A stretch of 64,000 nucleotides of DNA from Streptomyces sp. NBC_01283. GTDB taxonomy: Bacteria > Actinomycetota > Actinomycetes > Streptomycetales > Streptomycetaceae. The stretch's first letter is position 1. Each line of letters starts with the position of its first letter. The DNA is taken from positions 2,834,501 to 2,898,500 of the forward strand of contig NZ_CP108430.1 of NCBI RefSeq assembly GCF_041435335.1. Reading direction: 5' to 3'. Under the pieces are notes generated by a model. That model ran no database searches, was not told where the DNA came from, and saw nothing but the letters and a program-made list of their open reading frames with translations. The translations under genes were made by a program, and so were the position numbers. This document shows, in pieces, positions 52,259-61,728 of this stretch.

Positions 52259-53080
52259 CTATTGTTCCACGGCCTCGGGGTCTCGCCCAAATCGGCCGTC
52301 GGGGCCCGGCCGCCACCCCAGGATCGAGAGCATCTCGCGGTCCTTCTTGTCGAAGGCGGCGGGGTCGCAGCGCTCGATCAGATCGGGCCTGGTGCGGACC
52401 GTGCGCCGCAGCGCCTCGTCCCTGCGCCAGCGCGCGATCTTGCCGTGGTGGCCGCTGACGAGCACGTCCGGAATGCCGTGACCGCGCCACTCCGGAGGCT
52501 TCGTGTAGACGGGGCCTTCGAGGAGGTTCGCCATGGCGCCGGGCGCGAAGGAGTCGTCGCGGTGGGACTCGGCGTTGCCCAGGACTCCGGGCAGGAGCCG
52601 GGCCACGGCCTCGGTGACGACCAGGACGGCCGCCTCGCCGCCCGCGAGGACGTAGTCGCCGATCGACACTTCGTAGACCGGCATCCGGGTCGCGTACTCG
52701 TCGATGACGCGGCGGTCGATGCCCTCGTAGCGCGCGGGCGTGAAGACCAGCCAGGGCCGCTCGGAGAGCTCGACGGCGAGCTCCTGGGTGAAGGGCCGCC
52801 CGCTCGGGGTGGGGACGACCAGGACGGGCCCGTGGGCACCCGCCTCATAGCCGTCGGCGAGCGCGTCGTCGAGGGCCGCGCCCCAGGGCTCGGTCTTCAT
52901 GACCATGCCGGGGCCGCCGCCGTAGGGGGTGTCGTCGACCGTGTTGTGCCGGTCGTACGTCCACTCCCTGAGGTCGTGCACGTTCACGTCGAGCTGGCCA
53001 CGCGCGCGTGCCTTGCCGACGAGGGAGACGTTCAGGGGCTCCAGGTACTCCGGGAAGATCGTGACGACGTCGAGCCGCAT
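52259..53080 (-). CDS. trmD: tRNA (guanine37-N1) methyltransferase
   Basis: A 273-residue SPOUT methyltransferase that makes m1G37 and protects the reading frame. [36 protein letters not shown]-type (ARYEGIDRRVIDEY), VSIGDYVLAGGEAA and the C-terminal GHHGKIARWRRDEAL are present; these form the SAM-binding trefoil knot and the tRNA-contact region. The start overlaps the rimM stop by one base (TGATG). Confidence 0.97.
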   Translation of the reverse strand: MRLDVVTIFPEYLEPLNVSLVGKARARGQLDVNVHDLREWTYDRHNTVDDTPYGGGPGMVMKTEPWGAALDDALADGYEAGAHGPVLVVPTPSGRPFTQELAVELSERPWLVFTPARYEGIDRRVIDEYATRMPVYEVSIGDYVLAGGEAAVLVVTEAVARLLPGVLGNAESHRDDSFAPGAMANLLEGPVYTKPPEWRGHGIPDVLVSGHHGKIARWRRDEALRRTVRTRPDLIERCDPAAFDKKDREMLSILGWRPGPDGRFGRDPEAVEQ

Positions 53081-53658
53081 CAGGCGTCGTCCCCCGAAGG
53101 AGCCTTGTCCGAAGGAGCCTCATCGTCCCTGGCGGACGCGATCTCCGCGCGGTCGTCGATCAGGCCGGGCGGCGGGTCGATGATCGCCCGCTGCTCCTCC
53201 AGGTCGATCTCGGTGACGATCGACTCCACGAAGGGGATCATCACCTCGCTGCCGTCGGGCCGCTCCACGATGAACAGGTCCTGCGAGGGCAGGTGCGAGA
53301 TCTCGGTGATCCGGCCGACCTCGACGCCCTCCTTGGTGACGATGTCGAGGTCCATCAGCTGGTGGTCGTAGTACTCGTCCTCGTCCTCCGGAAGCTCTTC
53401 CGGGTCGACCTCCGCGATCAGCAGCGTGTTGCGCAGCGCCTCGGCGCCCGTGCGGTCGCGTACGCCCTCGAAGCGCAGCAGGAGGCGGCCGCTGTGCACC
53501 CGGCCGGTCTCGATGGTCAGCGGCCCCGTGGAGGCGGGGTCGGTGGCGAGGACGGCGCCGGGCCCGAGCCGGAGCTCCGGCTCGTCGGTACGCACCTCGA
53601 CGGTGACCTCACCCTTGATGCCATGGGCGCGGCCGATCCGCGCGACTACCAGCTGCAC
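53080..53658 (-). CDS. rimM: ribosome maturation factor RimM
   Basis: A 192-residue protein acting in 30S assembly through ribosomal protein S19. The N-terminal [15 protein letters not shown] is diagnostic; [22 protein letters not shown] marks the PRC-barrel half, and [25 protein letters not shown] the end. The C-terminus has a short duplicated [10 protein letters not shown] tail. GTG at 53658 has AGGAGAG 3-5 nt upstream. Confidence 0.96.
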   Translation of the reverse strand: MQLVVARIGRAHGIKGEVTVEVRTDEPELRLGPGAVLATDPASTGPLTIETGRVHSGRLLLRFEGVRDRTGAEALRNTLLIAEVDPEELPEDEDEYYDHQLMDLDIVTKEGVEVGRITEISHLPSQDLFIVERPDGSEVMIPFVESIVTEIDLEEQRAIIDPPPGLIDDRAEIASARDDEAPSDKAPSGDDA

Positions 53659-53746
53659 TGCTCTCTCCTGTCATGTGCCTACGGAAGTGTCCCGTCGGCG
53701 ACTACAGACGCCCGCGGACGTACTACGGATGCCTATACAAACGACT

Positions 53747-53783
53747 ACGGGCCGAGGAAGGCCAGAAGCCCTCCCCGGCCCGT
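53747..53783 (-). terminator. hairpin between the KH-protein gene and rimM
   Basis: 53747-53761 pairs with 53769-53783 with 13 of 15 matches around a 7-nt loop, about 20 bp after the KH gene stop. It may attenuate transcription between rpsP/KH and rimM/trmD. Confidence 0.55.
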
Positions 53784-53801
53784 GCCGGTGCTACCTGTGG
53801 T

Positions 53802-54041
53802 TCAGTGAACCTGGTCCACGTCGACGAGGTCGACGCGGACACCGCGGCCGCCGATGGCGCCCACGACGGTCCGCAGAGCGCGCGCGGTACGGCCGTTACG
53901 GCCGATCACCTTGCCGAGGTCATCCGGGTGAACCCGGACCTCGAGCACACGCCCCCTGCGCAGGTTGCGCGAGGCGACCTGCACGTCGTCGGGGTTGTCG
54001 ACAATGCCCTTCACGAGGTGCTCGAGAGCCTCCTCGAGCAT
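53802..54041 (-). CDS. KH-domain RNA-binding protein (KhpA-like)
   Basis: A 79-residue single KH domain. The GxxG loop reads VIGRNGRTARALRTVV, preceded by VRVHPDDLGK. KhpA-type proteins bind RNA and in Gram-positive bacteria affect cell-size and division gene expression. The location between rpsP and rimM is conserved. It starts 3 bp after the rpsP stop, so the two are cotranscribed. Confidence 0.95.
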   Translation of the reverse strand: MLEEALEHLVKGIVDNPDDVQVASRNLRRGRVLEVRVHPDDLGKVIGRNGRTARALRTVVGAIGGRGVRVDLVDVDQVH

Positions 54042-54043
54042 GC

Positions 54044-54481
54044 TCAGGCCTCGGTCGACTCGGTGGGCGCGGCCTCGGCCGCGTCCGCCTTCTTGTCAGC
54101 CTTCTTGGCCTTCTGGGTGATGGCCTCACCCTTGGCGTCGTCGCCCTCGAGGCCCTTGGTGAAGGCCTCGAACGCGGCGCGCTTGTCCTTGGGCTCCGCG
54201 ACGAGCAGCGGCGCGGGGGCCGGAAGGCCCTTGTGCGCCTGCCAGTCACCGGTGAGCTTCAGGATCGCCATGACCGGCTCGGTCGGCTGAGCGCCGACGG
54301 AGAGCCAGTACTGCGCGCGCTCCGAGTCGACCTCGATGCGCGAGGGGTTCTGCACCGGGTGGTACAGACCGATCTCCTCGATGGCCCGACCATCACGGCG
54401 GGTACGGGAGTCGGCGACGACGATGCGGTAGTGAGGCGAACGGATCTTGCCCAGACGCTTCAGCTTGATCTTGACTGCCAC
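54044..54481 (-). CDS. rpsP: 30S ribosomal protein S16
   Basis: A 145-residue S16. The conserved part is [42 protein letters not shown] with [10 protein letters not shown]. An actinobacterial Lys/Ala/Glu-rich C-terminal tail of about 50 residues follows. GTG at 54481 gives the universally conserved start; AGGAG lies 11 nt upstream. It is the first gene of the rpsP-KH-rimM-trmD-rplS series; its promoter should be in 54482-54689. Confidence 0.97.
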   Translation of the reverse strand: MAVKIKLKRLGKIRSPHYRIVVADSRTRRDGRAIEEIGLYHPVQNPSRIEVDSERAQYWLSVGAQPTEPVMAILKLTGDWQAHKGLPAPAPLLVAEPKDKRAAFEAFTKGLEGDDAKGEAITQKAKKADKKADAAEAAPTESTEA

Positions 54482-54689
54482 TGGAGTGGTGTCTCCTGGT
54501 CTTGACGTGGTTGGGCACAACGAGATGCCACGTGGGGTTGCGGTACTCGGGGTGCCCGATGGACGCGTCAGCCGGAGGCGAGAGGGTTCCTATGCGGCTG
54601 TCGAGTACAGCTAGCCATTGTGCCATACGTCGGCGGGGCGTCCGAAACCAGTCCGGGCGCCCCGGGCGACGCAGCTCCAGCTCAGCCGG

Positions 54690-55286
54690 TCAGCCGGCCG
54701 CGGCGCCGACCACTTCCGGGATACGGAAGGGCTTGCCGCAGCCGCCGCAGACGATGGGCGCCTGGGCGAGCACCGAAGGGACGACGCGGACGTTGCGTCC
54801 ACAGTCGCAGACCGCCTTGACGCGGACGCCGCCCCCGGAGGAGCCGTGCCGTGCGGCCGGGCCCCGGAAGCTGCGTGCCGTGTCGGCGGCGGTCGCCGCG
54901 GTGTGCGCCTTGAGGGCACGCTGGAGCCGCTCGATCGTCGGGCGGTAGCGCTTGCGCGCCTCGGGGTTGAGCGTGACCAGCGAGAAGCCGCTGCTGGGAT
55001 GCGGCTCCTCGGGGTGGTCGAGGCCCAGCTCCTCGGCGATCGCGAGGAATCTGCGGTTGTGATAGCGGCCCGCGCGTGAGGTGTCGCGTACGCCGCGTGA
55101 CGCGGCGATGCCATGGACTGCCTCGTGGAGCAGTCGCTCGAAGGAGAGTTCGGCGCCGCAGGCGGACGACGACTCTCCGATCAGGGATTCGGGCGCGGCA
55201 AGATCGGGCAGCTCGGGGTGGTGCCGCTGAATATCGGCCCACGCCTGTGCCAGCTCTGCGGCGAGAACAGGTGGTGTCGTGCTCAC
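54690..55286 (-). CDS. SprT-like zinc metallopeptidase-fold protein
   Basis: A 198-residue protein. The zincin motif is HEAVH in FERLLHEAVHGIAASRG, followed by RYHNRRFLAIAEELGL, the SprT-type arrangement. The C-terminus carries a zinc ribbon with CDCGRNVRVVPSVLAQAPIVCGGCGKPF. Eukaryotic Spartan homologs degrade DNA-protein crosslinks; whether bacterial forms do so is inference. GTG at 55286 is chosen; an in-frame GTG at 55349 would add 21 residues. No Shine-Dalgarno is visible for either. The 271 bp to the proS stop (55287-55557) otherwise contain no gene. Confidence 0.82.
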   Translation of the reverse strand: MSTTPPVLAAELAQAWADIQRHHPELPDLAAPESLIGESSSACGAELSFERLLHEAVHGIAASRGVRDTSRAGRYHNRRFLAIAEELGLDHPEEPHPSSGFSLVTLNPEARKRYRPTIERLQRALKAHTAATAADTARSFRGPAARHGSSGGGVRVKAVCDCGRNVRVVPSVLAQAPIVCGGCGKPFRIPEVVGAAAG

Positions 55287-55557
55287 GTCGTGAACAACGA
55301 GCCGGAATGCCCAGGGGTTCCATTCCGGGGCATCCCAAATAATTTGCACGTACCCGTCAGTTGCCCTTGATGTGCCATTGATGCGTCCGGACGAGGGCGG
55401 GTGCGCTGATCTGCCCAGAAGCCTCGCAGCTCGTGGCAAGCCGGTACGTAGTAGCGCGTACGCGCCCGCGCGTAGAGGAACTGCGCACACCGGAGCTCGT
55501 CTTACCCGGCAGGCGTACGAGCCGGGATCGAGCGCGCCGGTACCGGAGGAGCGCCCG

Positions 55558-56973
55558 TCAGTAGGCGCGAGCCACGACAGCGACGTTACCCGGGGCGTCG
55601 TCGGCGTCCGGCACCGCCCCGTCCTCCGCGACCAGACACCGCACGGACACCGAGTGCTCCGCGAGCTCCGCCTCGCCCTCCGGGCCGAGCGTGGCCCAGG
55701 GGATCCGCGCCCAGCCGCCGGCGGCCGTGGCCTCCACGGCCTGGCCGACGGTGGTGACGTCCGAGGTGCGGGATTCCCGGCGCTCGCGGGCCCGGTCGAG
55801 AAGCAGCTGCTGGTCCTCTTCGAGGACGGTGGGCAGCAGCGTCGCCAGCGAGTCGACCGCGACCGGCTCCTTGCCTCCCCTGATGCGGCGGGCCAGCATC
55901 GCGGTGCCGTTCTCCAGGTCGCGCGGGCCGACCTCGACGCGGACCGGCACTCCCTTGAGCTCCCAGTCGACGACACGGCGCCCGAAGGGGGTGTCCGTGC
56001 GGTCGTCGACCTGGACGCGCACGCCCGCGGCCTTGAGGCGGTCGCCGATCTCGCGGACCTTGGCGAGCACCGCGTCGTCGCCCTTGATGGCGAGGACCAC
56101 GGCCTGGACCGGTGCGAGGCGCGGCGGGACCCGCAGGCCGCTGTCGTCGCCGTGCATCATCACCAGGGCGCCGATCATGCGCGTCGTACTGCCCCAGGAG
56201 GTCTGCCAGACGAGCTCCTGCTTGCCTTCCCTGGAGAGGTACCGGGTGTGGAAGGCCCTGGCGAAGTTCTGGCCGAGTTCGTGGCTGGTGCCGAGCTGGA
56301 GGGCCTTGCCGTCGCCCATCATGCCTTCGAGCGTGAGGGTGTTGATGGCGCCCGCGAAGCGCTCCTGGGCGGTCTTGCGGCCCAGGACGAAGTCCATCGC
56401 GAGGACGTCCCGCATGAAGGCTCCGTAGACGTGCTGGTGGATGCGGGCCGCGAAATCGCGTGCTTCCTCGTACGTCGCGTGGGCCGTGTGGCCCTCCTGC
56501 CAGAGGAACTCCGACGTGCGCAGGAAGAGCCTGGGCCGCAGCTCCCAACGGACCACGTTCGCCCACTGGTTGATCAGGAGCGGCAGGTCGCGGTAGCTCT
56601 GCACCCACTTGGAGAAGTACTCGTTGACGATCGTCTCGGAGGTGGGGCGGATGACGACCGGTTCCTCAAGCTCCTTGCCCCCTCCGTGCGTGACGACGGC
56701 CAGTTCGGGGGCGAAACCCTCGACGTGCTCGGCCTCACGGGTCAGGTACGACTGCGGGATGAGGAGGGGGAAGTACGCGTTCTGGGTACCCGTCTCCTTG
56801 ATGCGCGCGTCCATGTCCTGCTGCATGCGTTCCCACAGACCGTAGCCGTACGGTCGGATCACCATGGTGCCGCGCACCGGACCGTTGTCGGCCAGCTCGG
56901 CCTTGTTGATGAGGTCCTGGTACCAGCGCGGAAAGTCTTCCGCCCGGGGCGTGAGAACGGGTGCCTTAGCCAT
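55558..56973 (-). CDS. proS: prolyl-tRNA synthetase, short archaeal/eukaryotic-like type
   Basis: A 471-residue class II synthetase charging tRNA-Pro. It lacks the editing insertion of the roughly 570-residue bacterial form and resembles the archaeal-type (ProS type 3): FPRWYQDLINKAELADNGPVRGTMVIRPYGYGLWE, VIRPTSETIVNEYFSKW (motif 2 region) and LRTSEFLWQEGHTAHATYEEA. ATG at 56973 has TACCAT 7 nt upstream and TTCACG 18 bp before it, suggesting leaderless expression. It may be a second, stress- or resistance-related ProRS; whether a bacterial-type copy exists elsewhere cannot be seen here. Confidence 0.92.
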   Translation of the reverse strand: MAKAPVLTPRAEDFPRWYQDLINKAELADNGPVRGTMVIRPYGYGLWERMQQDMDARIKETGTQNAYFPLLIPQSYLTREAEHVEGFAPELAVVTHGGGKELEEPVVIRPTSETIVNEYFSKWVQSYRDLPLLINQWANVVRWELRPRLFLRTSEFLWQEGHTAHATYEEARDFAARIHQHVYGAFMRDVLAMDFVLGRKTAQERFAGAINTLTLEGMMGDGKALQLGTSHELGQNFARAFHTRYLSREGKQELVWQTSWGSTTRMIGALVMMHGDDSGLRVPPRLAPVQAVVLAIKGDDAVLAKVREIGDRLKAAGVRVQVDDRTDTPFGRRVVDWELKGVPVRVEVGPRDLENGTAMLARRIRGGKEPVAVDSLATLLPTVLEEDQQLLLDRARERRESRTSDVTTVGQAVEATAAGGWARIPWATLGPEGEAELAEHSVSVRCLVAEDGAVPDADDAPGNVAVVARAY

Positions 56974-56980
56974 GGCGCGC

Positions 56981-57010
56981 ATGGTACGGCGGGCCTCCCG
57001 AGAGCGTGAA
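56981..57010 (-). promoter_or_regulatory. putative leaderless promoter of proS (TTCACG-18-TACCAT)
   Basis: On the minus strand TTCACG (57005-57010) and TACCAT (56981-56986) are 18 bp apart, and the -10-like element ends 7 nt before the ATG at 56973. Confidence 0.45.
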
Positions 57011-57200
57011 TTGAATTGTTCCGGGGCTCTCCCGGGGGGCGCACGACGGTGGCACACAAGCATTGCCCCACAACCTCTGGACGCCGCGACGGATGCGGAG
57101 TTCTCTGGCATACGGGGGGAGTGCGAGCGCACTGCACGGGGGCGGACGAACCGTTTGAATACGACACTCCAGCAACTCTCGTCGGATTGGGGCGCTTTCG

Positions 57201-58064
57201 ATGACACCTACACTCGCGCAGTCGCACCTCCCCCGCGCGGGCACGCCCCCCCGCGGCGTGGACCGGTGCGCACGCGCGCGTGACTGGGCGGAAATCCAGG
57301 AACGGATGCTGGTGCCGCTCTATGAAGCGGTGTACGAACGACTCGACGTCGGCAGCGGAACCCGGCTTCTCGGTCTCGGCTGCGGTTCCGGACTCGCCCT
57401 CCTGATGGCGGCTTCCCGGGGCGCTTCGGTGACCGGTGTCGACTGCTCGGCACCCGAACGGCTCGCCCTGGCACGCGAACGCCTGCTGCCGGACGCGGGC
57501 TCGGACGAACGACCGCAGGGCGGCACCCGGCTTGTCGAGGGCGGCCCCGCCGATGTCACGGGGCCGGGCGTGCCCGCCTTCACCATGGTGACCGCGTTCC
57601 AGCCGATCGGCTGCGTGGCGGGCGACTCCGAGGGCCTCTCCGGCCTTCTGGAGGCCACCGTTCCGCTGACCGGGCGCGGCACCCCCGTGGTCCTCGCGGG
57701 ATGGGGTCCGCCGGAGCGCTGCACGACCTCTTCCGTACTGAAGGTGGCGACCAAGCTCGCCGACCCGCTCCGGAGTGCGGGAAGTTGGCGCCCCGCGCTC
57801 CGCGACGACCTGGAGGAGGTCGCCCAGCGGGCGGGCCTCAAGCCGGACGGTTCGGGACGCGTCGCATGCCCCTTCGGGTACGCGGACACCGACAGCGCGG
57901 TGCGCGGTCTGCTCTCCACGGGACTGTTCGACGCGGCGGTGGGCGCGACGGATCAGGTTCAGGTCGACAAGGAGCTGACGGAGGCCCTGCACCCGCACAA
58001 GCGGCGGGACGGGACCGTGTGGATGCCAAACGTCTTCCGTTACTTGATCGCGCGTACGCGGTAG
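57201..58064 (+). CDS. SAM-dependent methyltransferase
   Basis: A 287-residue class I methyltransferase. The SAM-binding loop is RLLGLGCGSGLALLMAASRGASVTGVDCSAPERLALAR (motif I and the acidic residue after strand 2). The rest is consistent with a small-molecule methyltransferase; no substrate-defining motif is recognised. ATG at 57201 lacks a clear Shine-Dalgarno. It is divergent from proS and convergent with ftsH; 228 bp separate it from the proS start. Confidence 0.85.
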   Translation: MTPTLAQSHLPRAGTPPRGVDRCARARDWAEIQERMLVPLYEAVYERLDVGSGTRLLGLGCGSGLALLMAASRGASVTGVDCSAPERLALARERLLPDAGSDERPQGGTRLVEGGPADVTGPGVPAFTMVTAFQPIGCVAGDSEGLSGLLEATVPLTGRGTPVVLAGWGPPERCTTSSVLKVATKLADPLRSAGSWRPALRDDLEEVAQRAGLKPDGSGRVACPFGYADTDSAVRGLLSTGLFDAAVGATDQVQVDKELTEALHPHKRRDGTVWMPNVFRYLIARTR

Positions 58065-58126
58065 CGGGCCGGCTTCCGCCCAGCGCCGTCCGCGGGCGGT
58101 CAGGGCCGTTTCGCCCGCGAAGAGAA

Positions 58127-60067
58127 CTAGCCGGCGTCCTTGGTGAGCCGTGTGATGCCGGCGACCCGGTAGGCGGCCTCCTCCTCCAGGGTCTCGTTCT
58201 CCAGGAGCGCGGCGGCCAGGGCGTCCAGCTGACCCCGGTGGTCCGTCAGCTGCCGGCACGCGATCTCGTAGCACTCGTCGACGATCCGCCGCATCTCGTG
58301 GTCGATCGTGTCCAGGGTGACCGGGGCGGCCGAGAGCCCGTACGCCTGCTGGGCATCGCTCGGGAGTGCGGAGAGCCGGCCCACGCGTTCGCTCATGCCC
58401 CAGCGGCCGACCATGCCGCGGGCGATGTTGGTGACCTGCTCCAGGTCGTTCTCGGCGCCCGTCGTGACGACGCCGAAGACGACCTGCTCGGCCGCCATGC
58501 CGCCCAGGGCGCCGATGATGCGGCCGCGCAGATACTCCTCCGTGTACGCGTACTTGTCGGAGTCCGGGGTCGACAGCGTGACGCCCAGGGCGCGGCCCCG
58601 GGGCACGATGGTGATCTTCCGTACCGGGTCGGCGCCGGGCTGCAGCATGCCGAGCAGGGCGTGCCCGCTCTCGTGGTACGCCGTGCGCCGCCGCTCCTCG
58701 TCCGGCATGACCAGCGGCCTCTCGGCACCGAGCTGGACCTTTTCGAGCGCCTCGGAGAGGTCGGCCTGCGTCACTTCCTTCTGCTTGCGCTTGACGGCGA
58801 GCAGCGCGGCCTCGTTGGCGAGGTTGGCGAGTTCCGCGCCGGTCATCCCCGGCGTCGTACGGGCGACCTGGGCGAGGTCGGCGTCGCCCGCCATCGGGAT
58901 CTCACGGGTGTGGATCTTGAGGATGGCCTCGCGTCCGCCACGGTCGGGCGGGCTGACGGTGACGACCCGGTCGAAGCGACCGGGGCGGGTCAGGGCGGGG
59001 TCGAGGATGTCGGCGCGGTTGGTGGCCGCCAGGACGATGACACCTTCGGAGCCCGAGAAACCATCCATCTCGGTGAGGATCTGGTTCAGCGTCTGCTCGC
59101 GTTCGTCGTGTCCGCCCATCCCGCTGCCACCGCCGCGCGCCCGTCCGATGGTGTCGATCTCGTCGATGAAGATGATGGACGGCGCGACTTTCCTGGCCTC
59201 GGCGAAGAGTTCACGTACGCGCGAGGCGCCGACGCCCACGATCATCTCGATGAACTCCGAAGCGGACGCCGAGAAGAAGGGCACCCCGGCCTCACCGGCG
59301 ACGGCCCGTGCGAGCAGCGTCTTACCGGTGCCGGGCAGACCCGCGAGCAGCACGCCCCGCGGCATCTTGGCACCCATCTCGCGATAGGCGGCGGGGTTCT
59401 TCAGGAAGTCGACGACGTCACTGAGCTCGCCCTCGACCTCGTCGATGCCCGCCACGTCCTCGAAGGTGGTGCGCTTGTCGCCGGGTTCGAGCTCCACCGG
59501 CTTCGGCGGCGCCTTGCGGCCCAGCATGCCGCCCGCGCCGCCGCCCATGCCCGAGCTCATCCGCCGGGCGATGAAGATCCACAGGAAGACCAGGAGCAGC
59601 ATCGGGGCGAGCGAGATGAGCAGGTTGGAGAGGAAGCTGCGTTCCTGGACGACGGGTTCGGCGGTGACGGTGACGTCGTGCTTGGTGAGGTCGTCCCAGA
59701 GCTTGTCGTCGGCGAAGGCGGGGCGCTGGGTGGTGAACTTGGTGTACTTCCCCTTCTCGTCGCCCGGCTTCTCCTGCTCCTTCTTGAGCTGCCCCTGGAT
59801 CGCGTCGCCCTTGGAGTAGATCTTCGTGACGTTCCCGGAGTCGACCTGCTTGCTGAACTCCGTGTACGAGATCGTCGGCTCGTCGCCGTCGTTGAAGAAG
59901 GACAGGACGAGGTTGGCGATGAGATAGACGATGAGCGCGGTGAGGATGAGCCCACCCCACCCGCCCGGCATCTTCTTCTTCGGCGGTGGCGTGGGCTCGG
60001 GCGGCGGTGCGCCCTCGGAGCGCCATGGCTTGTCGGGCGCCCGGCGCGGCGGCACAGGGTTGCTCAT
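58127..60067 (-). CDS. ftsH: ATP-dependent zinc metalloprotease FtsH
   Basis: A 646-residue membrane AAA protease. Two spans (about residues 37-57 and 147-167) flank a periplasm-side domain. Walker A GLPGTGKT is at 243-250, Walker [12 protein letters not shown] near 297-307, the second region of homology RPGRFDRVV, and zinc-binding HESGH at 465-469. It degrades misfolded membrane proteins. Streptomyces commonly has another FtsH elsewhere, so this may be the second copy. ATG at 60067 is preceded at 6 nt by TAACGT, suggesting leaderless expression. It lies just downstream of ffh. Confidence 0.95.
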   Translation of the reverse strand: MSNPVPPRRAPDKPWRSEGAPPPEPTPPPKKKMPGGWGGLILTALIVYLIANLVLSFFNDGDEPTISYTEFSKQVDSGNVTKIYSKGDAIQGQLKKEQEKPGDEKGKYTKFTTQRPAFADDKLWDDLTKHDVTVTAEPVVQERSFLSNLLISLAPMLLLVFLWIFIARRMSSGMGGGAGGMLGRKAPPKPVELEPGDKRTTFEDVAGIDEVEGELSDVVDFLKNPAAYREMGAKMPRGVLLAGLPGTGKTLLARAVAGEAGVPFFSASASEFIEMIVGVGASRVRELFAEARKVAPSIIFIDEIDTIGRARGGGSGMGGHDEREQTLNQILTEMDGFSGSEGVIVLAATNRADILDPALTRPGRFDRVVTVSPPDRGGREAILKIHTREIPMAGDADLAQVARTTPGMTGAELANLANEAALLAVKRKQKEVTQADLSEALEKVQLGAERPLVMPDEERRRTAYHESGHALLGMLQPGADPVRKITIVPRGRALGVTLSTPDSDKYAYTEEYLRGRIIGALGGMAAEQVVFGVVTTGAENDLEQVTNIARGMVGRWGMSERVGRLSALPSDAQQAYGLSAAPVTLDTIDHEMRRIVDECYEIACRQLTDHRGQLDALAAALLENETLEEEAAYRVAGITRLTKDAG

Positions 60068-60073
60068 ATCCGG

Positions 60074-60079
60074 ACGTTA
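60074..60079 (-). promoter_or_regulatory. putative -10 element (TAACGT), leaderless
   Basis: On the minus strand TAACGT lies 6 nt before the ftsH ATG at 60067; no convincing -35 is seen. Confidence 0.4.
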
Positions 60080-60171
60080 CGACACAAACAGGGACTGGGC
60101 ACCTGCTCCGAAAACGCCTGGGGCGCCCCTCTCGGCAGAGGGGCGCCCCAGGCGGCGTACGGGACGAGGTG

Positions 60172-61728
60172 TCAGCCCATGAACTTCTTGAACTCGTCCG
60201 GCAGCTCGAAGTTCTGCCCCTGCTGTCCGGCGGGGAGGCCGAAGGCGCCGCCTTCCTGACCGGCCTGCTCGCGGCGGGCGGCGGCCTCCTGCTCCTCCTG
60301 CTTGCGCTTCATCGGGTTGCCCGACTTCCGCTTGCCCTTGGCCTGCTTCTGCTTCTTCTTCTGCTTGCCCGGGCCGCCACCCATGCCCGGCATCCCGGGC
60401 ATACCGGGCATTCCGCCACCCTGGGCCATCCGCGACATCATCTTGCGGGCCTCGAAGAAGCGCTCGACCAGGTTCTTGACGGCACTGACCTCGACGCCGG
60501 ACCCCTTGGCGATACGAGCCCGGCGCGAGCCGTTGATGATCGCCGCGTCCGCACGCTCGGCGGGCGTCATCGACTTGATGATCGCGGCCGTGCGGTCCAC
60601 GTCCCGCTCGTCGAGGTTGTTGATCTGGTCCTTGATCTGCCCCATGCCGGGCATCATCCCGAGCAGCTTGCTGATGCTGCCCATCTTCCTGACCTGCTCC
60701 ATCTGGGCCAGGAAGTCGTCGAGCGTGAAGTCCTTGCCGCCCTTGCTGCCCTGCAGCTTGGCGGCCATCTTCTCGGCCTCTTGCTGGGAGAAGGTCTGCT
60801 CGGCCTTCTCGATCAGCGTGAGCATGTCGCCCATGCCGAGGATGCGGGACGCCATGCGGTCCGGGTGGAACGCGTCGAAGTCGTCCAGCTTCTCGCCGTT
60901 CGAGGCGAACATGATCTGGCGGCCGGTGACCTGCGCGATGGAGAGCGCGGCACCACCGCGGGCGTCCCCGTCGAGCTTCGACAGGACGACGCCGTCGAAG
61001 CCGACGCCGTCGCGGAAGGACTCCGCCGTGTTGACGGCGTCCTGACCGATCATGGCGTCGACGACGAAGAGGACCTCGTCCGGGCTGACGGCGTCGCGGA
61101 TGTCCGCGGCCTGCTGCATCAGCTCCTGGTCGATGCCGAGGCGGCCCGCGGTGTCGACGATGACGACGTCGTACTGCTTGGTCCTGGCGAACTCGATCGA
61201 GTCCTTGGCGACCTTGACGGGGTCGCCCACGCCATTGCCCGCCTCCGGGGCGAAGACGCCGACGCCGGCGCGCTCGGCGACGACGGAGAGCTGGTTCACG
61301 GCGTTGGGCCGCTGCAGGTCACACGCCACGAGGAGCGGGGAGTGGCCCTGCCCCTTCAGCCAGAGGCCGAGCTTTCCGGCGAGGGTGGTCTTACCGGCAC
61401 CCTGCAGGCCCGCGAGCATGATGACGGTCGGCGGGTTCTTCGCGAACCGGAGCCGACGCGTCTCGCCGCCCAGAATGCCGACGAGTTCCTCGTTGACGAT
61501 CTTGATGACCTGCTGGGCGGGGTTGAGTGCCTGGGAGACCTCGGCTCCGGTGGCGCGCTCCTTGACCTGCTTGATGAAGGCCCGGACGACGGGAAGGGCG
61601 ACATCCGCCTCGAGCAGGGCGATGCGGATCTCGCGCGCCGTGGCGTCGATGTCCGCCTCGGACAGGCGGCCCTTGCCCCGGAGGTTCTTGAATGTCGCTG
61701 CGAGGCGGTCGGAGAGAGTGTCGAACAC
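60172..61728 (-). CDS. ffh: signal recognition particle protein Ffh
   Basis: A 518-residue SRP54 GTPase that, with 4.5S RNA, delivers nascent membrane proteins to FtsY. G-domain motifs are GLQGAGKTTLAGKLG, DVVIVDTAGRLGID and SKLDGDARGGAAL. The Met-rich M domain ends in GGGMPGMPGMPGMGGG, and a Lys/Gln-rich tail of about 60 residues follows. GTG at 61728 gives the conserved VFDTLSDRLAATFKNLRGKG start. No 4.5S RNA gene is seen nearby. Confidence 0.96.
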   Translation of the reverse strand: MFDTLSDRLAATFKNLRGKGRLSEADIDATAREIRIALLEADVALPVVRAFIKQVKERATGAEVSQALNPAQQVIKIVNEELVGILGGETRRLRFAKNPPTVIMLAGLQGAGKTTLAGKLGLWLKGQGHSPLLVACDLQRPNAVNQLSVVAERAGVGVFAPEAGNGVGDPVKVAKDSIEFARTKQYDVVIVDTAGRLGIDQELMQQAADIRDAVSPDEVLFVVDAMIGQDAVNTAESFRDGVGFDGVVLSKLDGDARGGAALSIAQVTGRQIMFASNGEKLDDFDAFHPDRMASRILGMGDMLTLIEKAEQTFSQQEAEKMAAKLQGSKGGKDFTLDDFLAQMEQVRKMGSISKLLGMMPGMGQIKDQINNLDERDVDRTAAIIKSMTPAERADAAIINGSRRARIAKGSGVEVSAVKNLVERFFEARKMMSRMAQGGGMPGMPGMPGMGGGPGKQKKKQKQAKGKRKSGNPMKRKQEEQEAAARREQAGQEGGAFGLPAGQQGQNFELPDEFKKFMG

